A DNA stretch of 64,000 bases from Glycine soja (lineage: Eukaryota; Streptophyta; Magnoliopsida; Fabales; Fabaceae): contig NC_041021.1 in NCBI RefSeq assembly GCF_004193775.1, forward strand, positions 36,591,718 to 36,655,717. The letters run 5' to 3'. Positions 44,560-57,481 of this stretch are shown here, in pieces. The number at the start of each line of letters is the position of its first letter. The first letter of the stretch is position 1. Below the pieces are notes generated by a model that was not told the DNA's origin, did no database searches, and worked only from the letters and a program-made list of their open reading frames with translations. A program made the translations under genes and the position numbers.

Positions 44560-46685
44560 TACAATTGTTGAGTTATGTACCATATATCCATTTTGCAAAA
44601 TTCCCCATATTTAGACTCCATAATTTGTACCCACATATTACTGGTTTGATGAAAAATTCTCCACCTCTATTTTGCAAGTAAGAAGTCATTAAAAAAGATA
44701 TATCTTTCACTCCAAGTCCCCCACATTCTTTAGAACAACATATCTTTCTCCAACTCACCCAATCAACTTTTTTTTTTTATTTCCTTCCTCACTTCCCCAA
44801 AGAAAATCTCTTTATTTCTTGACAATCTTCCTCACAATCCCACTCGGCATCTTATAAGATAAGAAGAAAAGTGAAAAGGATGACAATACTGAGTTTATCA
44901 AACATACCCTCCTTGCAAGTGATAGAACTTTGAGCTTCCACTTTACTAGTCTCTTATCAATCTTCATCAATATTGGTGCCCAAGTTTCCTCCCGCCTTGG
45001 ATTGGCTCCAGTTGGAACCCCCAGATAAACAAACGGCAGAGCCATCAACTTGCAATTTAAATGCTAGCAAAATCCTCACAAGTGTTTCTCTCAAGACCTA
45101 ATGCTCCAAAGGAACTTTTACAAAAGTTCACTTTAAGCCCCGAAACCAACTCATAACATCTCAACATACTGTTGATAGTTAGCACATTGTTATATGTAGC
45201 ACTCCAAAGAAAACAATATATCATCAACATATTGTAAAAGATTTATCTCAATACCATCCCTACCAACAAGGAATCCTTGAAACAAATCTTTTGCAAAAGC
45301 CTCTTTCATCATGTCACACAAGCCCTCCGCTACAATGGTGAAAAGAAATGGTGCCAATGGATCTCCTTGTCTCAAAACTCTCTGTGGAGAAAATTCATCT
45401 ATAGGACTTCCATTAACTAAGATTGAGATGTGTGTTTTAGTCAAACATTGTTTGATCCACCCTATCCATTTCACACCCAACCCTAATCTTCGCAACATGT
45501 AAAACAGGAAATCCCATGATATCGAATCATATGCTTTCTCATAGTTAACTTTGAACACCAAACACTTCTTCTTTCTTCTTCTAGCTTCATCCACTGGCTC
45601 GTTTTCCACCAGTACACTATGGAATAAGTTTCTCCCCTCTAGGAAAACACTTTGCCTTTTATCAATCACCTTTGTCAAGGCACCTTTGATTCTTCTAGCT
45701 AGAAGTTTAGCAAGAATCTTATACATGCAATCGACTAGAGATATCGGTCTATAATCCCCAAGATTTTGTGGATCATCAATCTTGGGAATCAAAGCAATAA
45801 AAGAAGAGTTGCAGCCTTTAGGAAGAACACCATTCATGTGGAATTCATGTATAAATTTAATGATGTCTCCTTTCAAAGTGTTCCTGAAAGCTGTGATGAA
45901 TTTGAAATAGAAACCATTTGGCCCAGGACTTTTGGAGCTTTCACAATCCCATGCCACTTCTTTAATTTCCTCCTCCTCAAATCTAGCCTCCAACTTTTTT
46001 TTCTCTTCAAGTGATATTTGAGATAAATTGACCCTATCTATATAAAGTCTATTTCTTTCCTTCTCCCCAAATCTTTCTAAAAAGAAATATTTAGTGTTAC
46101 AATCACTTTCCAATAACTATTTGGATCTAGCTTTTTGCCTGAGAAGAGATTCGTTCCTTTTAATCACCTTCCAAAAGGATTCTTGCAACTCAATTCTCTT
46201 GGATATTTTCTCCTTTGTTAGACTCTGGCTATCCTCTTTTTCATATAATTCATTGAGATATTTTATAATCTCCTGGTGCATTTTGTGTATGTTGCCAAAC
46301 TACGATGCATTCCACTCTTCAAGCATCCTTTCATACCCTTTAGTTTCTCTTTTAGAACATATGCCCTTCATCCATGATAATTCATCTATTGCCAACATTT
46401 TTCCACATAAGGACCATAGGTCTTATCTAGAAACCAATAATTTAATAATTTAGGACCCTAAAAGGTTTAGGGCCCCAGCCCATCTTTGATTCCTTCAGTA
46501 GTATTGGGCAATGGTCAGAGATACTTGTTTCCAAAATAAATTGAGTGCTTTAAGGCCACCCATCAATACCTATTGGATACAAGAAATCTGTGATGTTTGC
46601 TCTTTGTTCTACCATTTGGCTCAAACCAAGTAAAGCTCATCCCCACTATAGGTACATTCACCAACTCTATTGTGTCAGTGTGTTA
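44560..46685 (-). mobile_element. LINE (L1-like) fragment: endonuclease end plus reverse transcriptase
   Basis: At 46460-46680 the minus strand shows the end of an AP-type endonuclease (MSFTWFEPNGRTKSKHHRF and SDHCPILL in broken frames). The RT follows in the frame at 45190-46113 (SSKSPGPNGFYFKF, ALIPKIDDPQNLGDYRPISL, VFKVNYEKAYDSISWDFL, VLRQGDPLAPFLF, and YVDD near the end). Further pieces are at 44812-45048 (PFVYLGVPTGANPR) and 44573-44758. It is 5'-truncated, frameshifted and lacks an obvious poly-A end. It is the 5'-to-3' minus-strand neighbour of the NYN-like fragment. Confidence 0.88.
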
Positions 46686-46689
46686 ATTG

Positions 46690-47550
46690 AGGCTACAGTT
46701 TCCTTTCCGAGTCTACAACCTTTTTTACCTCTGTGAATTTGAAGGTCTTCCTTGCGTGAAATCTCCTCAAAGCCTTCAAGAAACACATTGGACCCTTGCG
46801 TGAAATCTTCCTTGCTGCACTTTCCTCAAAACCAGGTTTGTTTACTATTTTTGTGTGGTGTTATAATAGAAAAATAGATTACAACTTGTCTGCTTCTTTT
46901 TTTTTTTTTTTTTTGCAGTTCAGATCTAGATTCATCTAATATGGCTTCTTATTATGTAGGTAGTAATGCAGGGATCATGTTTTTATACATTAGGAGGGAT
47001 ATGTCTTACAATTATATGCATATTCTGTAAATGACCAAGGTACTTTTTGTAGCAATTAATGAATTTTATTTCTCCAGATTAAAAAAAGATAACTATAAGA
47101 TCTATTTTTTTAGTATTTGACTCCTCTAAAGTAACTTCCACTCTTATTAAAAAAAATAACTTCCACTCTTATTTTCTACCACATTGTCTCAAATAATCTA
47201 AGTTTCCTTTTTGGGAAAAGAATTTTTTTTTTTTGTAAATTGAAGTTATGAAAACTAGTTGAAAAAGAGGCACTTTATGCCTTTATCTTTATTTTTAAAA
47301 AAGAAAAAGTAGTTAAGGATCTGTGTCACTAATAAGTGTGAAAAAAGTAATTAAGGACGATGTAATTGCTTCTTATGAATGTGGTGTTATAAATTATTTT
47401 GTGTCATTTTGGGGTGTGACTGTTTTGTGTCACTTTGGGATCAAGTTGGATATAGATGTGCGACTTTTTTGTGTCATTTTGGGGTGATTTTTTTCTCTTA
47501 TGAATATGTTGTTATAAATTATTCTAACTCTATTTTTATTTAATTGTTTC
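46690..47550. other. Leader region before the hAT transposase remnant
   Basis: CTTGCGTGAAATC-type sequence is repeated twice at 46752-46815. A possible intron runs from AACCAG|GTTTGTT (about 46835) to TTTTTTGCAG (about 46918). It may be the 5' UTR of the transposase remnant; otherwise AT-rich with T tracts. Confidence 0.3.
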
Positions 47551-47557
47551 TAAAGAA

Positions 47558-49780
47558 ATGGTAGATCAAGAAAGTGCACACGAAGAAACAACTCATGATC
47601 ATGGGTATACTCCTTTATATTCTCCTCCTACTATCACTCTTTCACCTTCTACTGCTTATGTTGCAAATAATGCAAGGAAAGAGCTTGTAAAGGCAATTAT
47701 TATGCATGAGTATCCATTTTCAATTGTGGGTCATGTTGGTTTTAAGAGATATTTAGCAGCTTTACAACTTGTCTTTCAAGTTCCTTGTAGAAACATAATC
47801 AAAAGAGAAACCTACATGATTTATCAAGAAGATAGATCAACAACTTTGAAGTTGTTAGATAGCCTTCAAGGAAGAGTTGCCATCACATCAGACATGTGGG
47901 CTGCGAGTAATAAAAAAAGGGGTATATGGATGTCACTGCTCATTATATAGATAGCTCTTGGACCTTAAAAAGTCAAATTTTGAGGTACGTTAAAATTATT
48001 GAACTATTAATATATTATTTGGACTATTTTGTATAATTAAATGATTGTTATTGTTCATTATTTAGATATCTCTTGTATGATTAAATGATTGGATCTTATT
48101 ATTTTAGGTTCATTTATGTTCTCGCTCCTCACTCAAGTGAAAAACTTTTGTAATGTGCTAGTTGAGTGTTTGATGGATTGGAACATTGATACAAAGTTGT
48201 CCATTCTCACTCTGGATAATTGTAGCACAAATGACAAAATGATTGACAAAATTAAAGATAAGTTGCACTTAGGAAGTTTACTAAGGGATGAGATTTTACT
48301 TCACATGCGTTGTTGTGCACACATATTAAACTTGATTGTAAAATATGGGTTGGAAGTTGTGAAAGATGGGATAGAGAAGATTAGGGATAGTGTAGCATTT
48401 TGGACAACCACACCAAAAAGGAAGGAAAAATTTGAGGAAACAACAAAACAATTGAGGATCCCATGCACTAAGAGTTTAGTTTTAGATTGTCTAACTAGGT
48501 GAAACTCAACTTATAAAAATTATTGAAATTGCTATATCATATGAAGTTGTGTTTACATGGTTGAAGCAACGGGAGTCCCATTATACTTCTTTGTCAAGTT
48601 CTTTACAGTGGCAATTTGCTAAGGATGTCTGTGGGAGGTTGAAAGTGTTTAATATTATAATTGAAATATTTTCTGCTACTAAACAACCAACAACTAACAT
48701 ATACTTTTGAAAGATCTGTGAGATCAAGTTGGCAATCAATCAATGGGTTACTTCTCTTAATGAACTAATTCATAAAATGGCAAAAAAGATGTTAACCAAA
48801 TTTGATAAATATTAGGATGTGATTCATAATATAATAGGAGTTGCTACTATTTTGGATCCCTGGTATAAAAGGAGTTTCTTCAATATTATTATGATAAATT
48901 GTATGAACATGACTCTTTTGATCAAATTAGGAAGATTAGACTGTAGTGTTATGACTTGGTTTTTGATTATCAAGTGAAGATGAATAATGACTCTTTTGGT
49001 AGCTCTCCAATATCTAAAGGTGATAATGTTGAAGGTGATGAATTATGTGAGTTTGATAAATATATTTCAAGGAAAAAAAGGCAAGAAGTTCTCATGTTAA
49101 AACAGAGTTGGATCATTATTTAGAAGAGAATGTTTTGCCAAGAAGTACTAACTTTGATATTTTGTGGTGATGGAGGTTGAATGGTGTCAAGTATCCAATA
49201 CTTCAAGCTATTGCAAGGAATATATTAGTTATTCCTATATCAAGTGTAGCTTCTGAATCTGCTTTTAGTATCGGTGGTCAAATTTTAAGTACTCATCATA
49301 GTTGACTTCATTGGACTACTTTAGAGACATTGATTGTACGAGAAATTGGTTATTGAGTGTTGAAATTGATGGTAATGTCTTGAATACTTGATTTAACTAT
49401 CCTATTAAATGGCTATTTATTTCTAATTTAATAATTAATTATTTACATTATGTTATATTTAATATAGGTTCTTTGAAATCTAAAATTCTTGAACAAAGTA
49501 GTACTTTGGTGAATGAGATAGCTTCATATGATGAAGGTTTATGCTATATAACAATGTAAATTTTTAAATGATCAATTTCTTCTTTATCATAAAATTTTGG
49601 TTTATGGTCTATGCAGGTGATACATCAACTTATGCAAGTAGAATGATGGGAAATGGCCTTATTACCCACTTGGAGGAATGGAGACTACATCCAATGTTTG
49701 AAGAATTAGGAGTAGTTAGTTTTATTTTGAATGAAGACTACATCTATTTTATGACTTTTTGATTGGTTGATTTTATGTTA
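47558..49780 (+). pseudogene. hAT transposase pseudogene
   Basis: Pieces of a hAT-superfamily transposase lie in order. An N-terminal part at 47558-47950 contains KAIIMHEYPFSIVGHVGFKR and GRVAITSDMWAASNKKRG, typical of zinc-finger BED/RICESLEEPER-like proteins. A middle part at 48089-48502 contains LTLDNCSTNDKMIDKIK and HMRCCAHILNLIVKYGL. A C-terminal dimerisation motif near 49190-49300 reads YPILQAIARNILVIPISSVA and SESAFSIGGQILS. Stops and frame changes separate the pieces. No intact catalytic protein is possible. Confidence 0.85.
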
Positions 49781-49994
49781 TTGTTGTTGCTACTGTTGGA
49801 TTTTATGCTACTATTGTTATCTATTTTATGACTTTGTGATTGGTTGATTTTATGCCATTATTGTTATAAATTTTGTACTACTGTTGGATTGGATTTTATG
49901 TTGCCATGCATAGTCTAAAAATATGGTGGGGTTGCTATTCAAAATTGTATTTTTCATTCTATGAAAATTTACATTTTTTACAAGATTTTATAAG

Positions 49995-50096
49995 CATGTC
50001 GGGGGCGGGGCAGGGATGGGGTAAAATCACAGCCCCGTCAGGTTTTGGGGGTGGGGGGACAAAAACCAGCCCCGACCCGCCCTGTTACCATGCCTA
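49995..50096. repeat. GC-rich terminal segment of the hAT element (probable right end)
   Basis: An unusually G/C-rich block (GTCGGGGGCGGGGCAGGG ... GACCCGCCCTGTTACCATGC) ends near CATGCCTAC. Its reverse complement starts GTAGGCATGGTAACAGGG, a form seen at hAT ends. No matching left terminus or target-site duplication was found, so the boundary is uncertain. Confidence 0.4.
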
Positions 50097-50099
50097 CTT

Positions 50100-52950
50100 G
50101 TCCTCCTTCATGTTTCTTTGCATCTTGGTTCACCATCACCTGCTTCTGTTGTATGTTGTTGCTTCATAGTTTGGAATGTGTCAATGAGGACCATCATGTT
50201 GGTATACATCTCCATCGAATCGTTTCATCGCTTTCTCTTCACCTTTTATGTACATGCGTATGTTGACTCACATCTTCATGGACCCTATGCAGGTGATATC
50301 ACGTTGTTTTTTTGGGAGCCAAACATTTTGTACATCCTTGAATCTTACAACCTATATTTATGCCCATATTTATCTTTTCTATTGGCAACAAAAACATCCC
50401 ACACCTTCCCCCACTTTTCAAAAATTGGCCATAGGTTCATACATTGTACATTGTCCGGGAATAGGGAAAAGAAAAGATAGAGATGTGTCCATTTTTGTTT
50501 CCTTCATATCTCCTGTTGTGGTTTCCTCTAGCACTCCTCCCTCTCATTCTTACTCTTTGTTAGAAAAGAGTGATACTTGTTTTTAGGATAATATCTAGTG
50601 TGTGTGTTAATTCACACTTTAACATCAATAATATGTTGTTAGTCAAATTTAATTACTCATTTGAATGTTAAATAATTTTATCTCAATTTGTGAGAATTCT
50701 ATTTGCACAAAATGAGTTTATTTCCTATCATAATGTGTAAACAAATGTTGGATTTTTGGCTTGAGTTGCACACACCCATTTCCAATGATCTATACATGTC
50801 GAGGGCCTTAACAATATTTTGAACATAAGTTAAATTTTACTTATAAGTATGTTAGAGAAAATTATAATAATCTTTTATTAAATTACACATAATTTAATTT
50901 TTTTTAATTTTCCTACACTAATCTTTATTTAAGTTTGAAAACATTACATTAACATCCCTTATATGTTTGGAAATATTACATTGACACTCCCTCAAATCTT
51001 ATACTAACATCCCATACAAAAAATGTGAGAATAATAGTTAAAAAAGTGGGAGGTATTCATGTAATTATATAAAATTTAAGGGAATGTTAATGTATTTTAC
51101 TCAAAAAAATTATTTTATTTTTTTCTTATTTTCATTTATGGAAAGATTTAAATATACTCTAAATGCAAGGATTCTGGATTGGATTAGATAAATGGAACTA
51201 GACTAAGTTGCACTCACAAATCATAATCAGAGGCTAAAATTAAGGGTGTTCATGGCCCGATTTGATTGGATTTTTCATTGAAATGTCACTTGTACAAAAC
51301 TTAAAAAACACATGTGGTTTAATTTGGTTTTCATTTAAAATAAAATTCGAACCAAACTAAACCAATATTTTGGAGTTTGGTTTGATTCGATTTTTATGTT
51401 TTTTACCAAAATATCATTTCATTGAAATTTATATAGTTTCTTTTCATATTTTAAATAAAATTACATTAAAAAATTGTTAATAACAATTTATAAAATTTAT
51501 TAATATGTTAAACCTTTTATAATAAAAATCTACAAAATTTCATTTATTTTAAACCAAACATATTTTTAAAATATTGTATGAAAAATAAATATACATTATA
51601 TAAGTTTTATATACATAATATTATAAAATATTGTGAAACTTAAATAATACACATATAAAATACATAACAATAAAGTAATATAAATTTTAGTATAAATATT
51701 GTGATTTGGTTTGGATTGATTTTAAAAATAAATATAAATTATAAGTCGAATCAAACTAATAGATCTCAGAAAAAAAATCATCCAAACAAATAAAAAAATT
51801 TGATTTGGTTCATTTTTTATTTTTTAAATAATTTTCAATTTTTGTTTTAAATTAATTTAGATTTAAACCTCGTTAATTAAAATTATGATTTTCAAAATTC
51901 AAATTCAAAATCTTAAAATCCAGTTTGATACTACTTTCGTTCAGCGGGCATTCACGTACAAATGTATCCACGTGCTTCAAAACAATACGCCCAGGCCAAA
52001 ATTTGTATTTGCCGCGCTCATCCTTTCGGGTCAACACAATCCCAGCTGTAGCTTTGGAATTTGTCATCACACCAAACCCCAGCCTCGGAAACTCCCAACC
52101 TAATTGCATGCACTTCCTAGTTCCTACACAAAAATACATAAAAAAAAGAAAATATAGGTCTCCACATTTATTGTATTATGACGTTATATATTCTATTAAA
52201 TATTAAATAATTAATATTTTAATATATGTTAATAATTAATAATTTAAATATTTTAAACATTAATTTTTAAAATATTAGTTACTAATATTTATAACAATAT
52301 CTAATACAATAATTAATAATATTTATTCCATATAAATATACCAAATATTCCTCTCTAATAAGGTATTTGGTTCACAAAATTTATTGATAAACAATATCAA
52401 TAAAATATTATTTTAAGGAAAATATTAATCATAAAGACACCTGTTAACAAAATAAAATGATTTTTTATTAAAATACTTTAAAGTATAAAAATTATAGTCT
52501 CTTTTTTTTAAATAACTCATATATTTTATTAAAATAGGTAAATAGTTTTTATTTTTGTTAATAGTTAATATATTTAAGTTAAAATTGAATTATTTGAATA
52601 GTCTTAACCGAAATACTTTTCAGAATTTATTTATTTTTCACTTGAAATTCGGATTAATCTAGGTTACTTTTTTCTGATAAATCGAAATATTAAGATAAGA
52701 AAATATATTTATTTTGTAAAATTCATCAAATAACCTGAATTTTGCCTTTTTAATTAATGATTTTAGTTTTTGCTTAATAAAATACTATTCACTACCAATA
52801 AAAAAACTTTAAAACATGTTGGCCACCTTTCCCAAATTCATTTTGTTTATTTGAAGTAAAAGAACCTCCGAATCCGAACCAAACCTGGTTCATGCGTAAG
52901 ACACAGACATGTCGCGTAAACTCAGCCAACTATTACTCGCAGATGAGACA
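50100..52950. other. Repeat-derived intergenic DNA
   Basis: 50100-50590 is less AT-rich and open in several frames but shows no recognised domain. 51243-51830 has degenerate GATTTGATTGGATTTTT / TTGGTTTGATTCGATTTTT motifs like those of a hAT-type MITE with a GGGTGTTCA end; only one end is visible. The final part is the promoter side of the NEAP gene. The minus-strand frame at 51873-52139 is not supported as a gene. Confidence 0.35.
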
Positions 52951-53801
52951 AGAAACAATTAAAAAAAAATCATTAAAATACAAAACCAGTGAAGTTGCGA
53001 CATGACTCTTTGATTCCCATCATTTCACCTTCTCAATCTGTTTCTCTGCTCTACTATTTCGTCCCAAATCAGAACCAGATAGTGTTTCTGCACAACCAGA
53101 CAGAGATTCAACGCCGAAACTGGTATCTTTGCTAGCCCCGTAACTCTGTTTCTTTCTTCATTGAATTAGTTTGCTACATCTCTCTTTATGGTGAGAGTTG
53201 CTGTTTAATTGATGAATTTGGGGTTTTGTTCGAATTGTTGTGAAAGCTTCTTAGCAGTAGCAGCAGACACAACAATTAATTTCGATCACGCATCTCCCAT
53301 GACCCTATTTATTATTATTGAAATTATTTTTCATTCGACAGTGACAGATAGACCCTCATGGCGGGTCACTGCTTCCTCTCTCTCCTCTCAATTATGGAGG
53401 GATTGGATTGGATGCATAGCCTGGTGCAACCAGTGCCAGAAAAAAAAAAAAAACAACAAATTCGTCGAAATTTCATTGGAATCAAATTTTCGAGCCTTAC
53501 TTTGAATTTGAATCTAGTAACCTTTTCGTGAAAAAAAGATCCAGTAGTACTTTCTAAGCTACTACTTTATTGTTTATTTGCTTAATTCGTTTATTTTTTG
53601 TTTCTTGCTTGGGTATAATTATAATTCTAATTGAATTAAATGCTCAACTACCGTGTTCACACGGAGGAATGAAGTTTTAATTAATTGCTTTCATTTCTTG
53701 ACCATGAAGTGCTTATCCCTGGTCCATAGGATCTGATTTGCTGCATAAGAGGGTAGTACACGTTTCATTGCTTCAATAGAGTTGAAAAATCTGGAGTTTC
53801 C

Positions 53802-56800
53802 ATGTCTGAGAAACCATCTTCATCGTTGACATCTATAGCTGCTCGAGAAGCTGATCCCGTGTTACAGGATTTGAATGAAAAGAAGCAGAGCTTTAGGCGG
53901 AACGTGGTGTCGTTAGCGGTGGAGTTGAAGGAGCTACGTAGTCGCCTAGCTTCGCAGGAGCAATCGTATGCCAAGGAAACTCTAACAAGACAGGTACGAG
54001 ATTTCTTGTTTTTGTTTTTTGGGTTGTTTTATGTATCTTTTTGTTCCAATACAACCCATTTTTGTTTTTTTTTGTTCTTTCTCCTTTTGGCCAGGCTAGA
54101 AAAGTTACAACTTTGATGTCAATCATTTCTACTTTTTGGTGGAGTCAGGGAAAAATCATTGAGTTTTTTGGTTTAGCAATTTTTTTTTATCGATTTTCTT
54201 TCACAGGAAGCAGAGACAAATGCCAAGAACATGGAATTGCAAATTGGAAGATTGCAGAAGAACTTGGAAGAAAAAAATGAGCAGCTTCAGGCTTCAACCT
54301 CCTCTGCTGAGAAGGTTTTACTCTTTCACTTGGGTTTACCTTTCCTTATTACTATTTACTATTATTTCATAGGACATCTCTTGATCTATTTTAGTGGTGT
54401 GGTTCGGATTATTAACTTTTGTTTATTTTCTTTAAATCACTATTACACAATTGGCTAATTGTAGTCTTTTGCTTGCCTTTTGGGCTGAATTGGTGTTGAT
54501 TTTGCTAGCTTTTCTATTTTTCTCATTAAACAAATATTACACATCGATGCTCATCTTTTAGGATATTTTTTTTACTAGTTGTCTTCTTTCGTTTTAGTGG
54601 ATCCCACTGAACTTTGAAGTAAAGGGTGACTGGGTGTGGGTGCTCTGATCTATTACTATTATAACCCCTTTCTAACTTGGATTGTTCTCAAATGTTTTCC
54701 ATGCCACATTTTTCTGTAGTAACTGTTGGTTTGTTAACTAAAATTAACTCTGACGTAGGGATTAGTCCATCATGTTGGAAAATCGCTGATATAAATAATT
54801 TTATCAGTTTTGTCTTTTACCGTCAATCGGTTGATTTTAAGTAAGCAAAAGCATAAATAAATTAACTAATGCATACTAAGAACATTTTCTATGGCAGTAA
54901 CAAACAGACTTTTATTTAATGGGTGGATAATTTTTTCCTCCCTTTGGTGATATATTAGAAAGAGAAATGAATGCATCTAGCTCCATATTGTAACTACAAT
55001 ACTCTGCATAAATAAAGCTAGGATACTAGAATATGGAATGAAAATTATGTAAATAAAGCCAAGAGGCTACTGTGCATATTTGTGTCGAGACTTTGAGCAT
55101 TACGCATAATTACTTCTCTAACTAGAAATGGCAACAATTTTATGGTCAACATTAGGCATAAATGCTTTTGTATCATGAATTCCTGTTTTAGATACGCATT
55201 TCATCTTATTGAAACACAAGTAATAGTACAAATTATTATTGAAGTAATAAATTTTGGATATACAATTAAACATTTAACTTTTAGATAGATGGTACTCTTG
55301 GAAGAAAGAGTATACAACAATCCAGGTGAAGATTTCTTAGATTTGAATAGTTTTCAAAACGGTGTCATTACTCATAAGTAAAGGAAAAATTGACAAATCA
55401 TTCGTAGGTAAACTGAAGCACTACATATTGATAATGCCCGAGCCTCGGGCATTACCTAATGAAGACATTGTACACGAAAAAAGAAGAAGAAATACAGACC
55501 ATTAAAGTGCTAAGTATTAAGTGACTTGAGCATTGTAAGCTCAATTTTTTTATTGGTATCGTACCCCCTTAGATTTTAATAGTTAGTTATATATCTTGAA
55601 GTATGTATCATGTTTCTAATTGGTTAAATTAGTTTATTACCAATCTAATTTATGTTTTAGGTTCGATTTGGTTATTTAATTTTTTTTGGATTCAATTTAA
55701 TCTTCTAATTTTAAAATTGATTTAATTTGATCTTGTTGCCTAAATTGAGTCAATGGTATTAGAAAACCGTATTTTGTGGTTGCTTAAAATCATTTAGTGA
55801 TAGTTTTAAACTGCCACACAAACCGCATGACCAAATTGAATTGATTTTAAAAATTAGAAGATCAAATTGAACAAAAAAAAATAGAGGATTAAATTAAACC
55901 AATTTTAAAAATCAGAGGACCAAATTGAACCCGGAAAAGAAAATAAAAGACCAAATTGAATGTTAAAAAAAATATAGGAAAAAAAACTAATTTAACCTTC
56001 TAATTATTTTGCTATCTTGTATTATGTTGCTTTGTAAAATATACTCTAAAATTCACTAAATTCTGAGTCATTGTTTATCTCTCGCAAGTAGTAGCCTGAG
56101 TATGGTTTACTCACAACATATATTGTAATCTTGATACAGTATCTGAAGGAGTTAGATGAACTTAGAACTCAACTTGTAGCAACCAGAGCAACTGCTGATG
56201 CAAGTGCTGCATCAGCTCAATCAGCGCAGCTCCAATGTTTAGAACTTGTAAAAGAATTAGACGAGAAAAATGGTTCACTAAGAGAGCATGAGGACCGTGT
56301 CCTAAGGCTAGGGGAGCAACTAGACAATTTACAGAAGGATCTTCAGGCAAGGGAATCTTCACAAAAGCAATTGAAAGATGAAGTTTTGAGAATTGAGCAT
56401 GATATTATGGAGGCTCTTGCAAAAGCTGGAGAGAACAAGAATTGTGAACTGCGGAAGATATTGGATGAGGTTTCTCCTAAAAATTTTGAGAAGATGAATA
56501 AGCTTCTGGGTGTTAAGGATGAAGAAATAGCAAAACTTAAGGATGAAATTAAGATCATGTCTGCTCAGTGGAAGCTCAAGACCAGGGAATTAGAGTCACA
56601 GGTAAAGTTGTCTTGGTTTGCAGGTGTAATACTCATTCATTTATTTAGTGCTTTCATGTCTTTTCTTGAGGTGATTGGCTCATGTATTTGCTTTAAATCA
56701 CAGTTGGAGAAACAGCGGCGTGCTGATCAAGAGCTGAAAAAGAAAGTGTTGAAGTTAGAATTCTGTCTGCAGGAAGCTCGTTCTCAGACACGAAAACTGC

Positions 56801-57481
56801 AGAGGGTAAACTTAGCTACTGCACTAAGTGTGTTTTGGTTCAACTTGTTGAAGAAATAATTGCTTATTTTTATTTATTTCCTGAGAAAACTTTTTTTTTT
56901 TTAAGAAAATGAGATTATTTTCCTACAAAAAGCAATTCCCAGACTTGCACTTCTGGTTCAAAAGTTTTTGTTCTATACAATGAATTGACCTCTTTTAGCT
57001 CTTCTTTTTGAATTTTGAATTGAATTATTTGATCAATTGCTTTGATTATTTTATTTTGGGCTACATTGCATTGAACTATGAAAATGTGAAACATGATAGC
57101 AAAGGAGATTTGATTTTTTTTATCTGCTACTGTACCATTATTCACGACTTTTCAGGGATGCCTAGATTTTTTGTCATAATGGCATCCTGTGATTTACTTT
57201 CATGATGTAACCCACCTTACTTAGGCAACTTAGTTTTTAGTTTATATCGTTACTTTTCCTAATGTCCTGATCCAATCACATGTTTGATCGTATGGGTTTG
57301 TGAACAGATGGGTGAACGACGGGACAAAGCTATCAAAGAACTGAGAGATCAATTAGCTGCAAAGCAACAAAGAGAAGTTGGATATGGAGATAGGCAAAAT
57401 CAGAATTTCTGGGACACTTCTGGATTCAAAATCGTGGTCTCTATGTCCATGTTGATCTTGGTGGTATTTTCAAGGCGATGA
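53802..57481 (+). CDS. NEAP: Nuclear envelope-associated coiled-coil protein (NEAP family), 345 aa
   Basis: Five coding exons: 53802-53993, 54207-54314, 56140-56601, 56704-56805 and 57308-57481; all joins are in phase with GT-AG borders. The protein has [20 protein letters not shown] near residue 20 and long heptad-rich coiled coils through residues ~20-290 ([56 protein letters not shown]). A basic [20 protein letters not shown] block is followed by a C-terminal membrane anchor at ~327-342 ([16 protein letters not shown]) and the last residues SRR. This architecture and sequence match the plant NEAP proteins, which sit at the inner nuclear envelope and interact with SUN proteins. Exon 5 begins with Met where I would expect Ala, and a 1.8 kb second coding intron holds a complete MITE. 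The gene looks functional. Confidence 0.92.
55622..55997. mobile_element. MITE in NEAP intron, 376 bp foldback with 8-base TSD
   Basis: The two halves are long inverted repeats: left GGTTAAATTAGTTTATTACC..., right reverse complement GGTTAAATTAGTTTTTTTTCC. They pair through TTCAATTTGGTC-type repeats toward a ~60-base centre. Exact 8-base duplications TTCTAATT flank it at 55614-55621 and 55998-56005. There is no coding capacity. The TSD length suits hAT or Mutator-derived elements. Confidence 0.85.

Noticed and set aside
51873..52139. Minus-strand ORF of 88 residues
   Set aside because: No domain, no splice context and AT-rich flanks; composition does not support coding.
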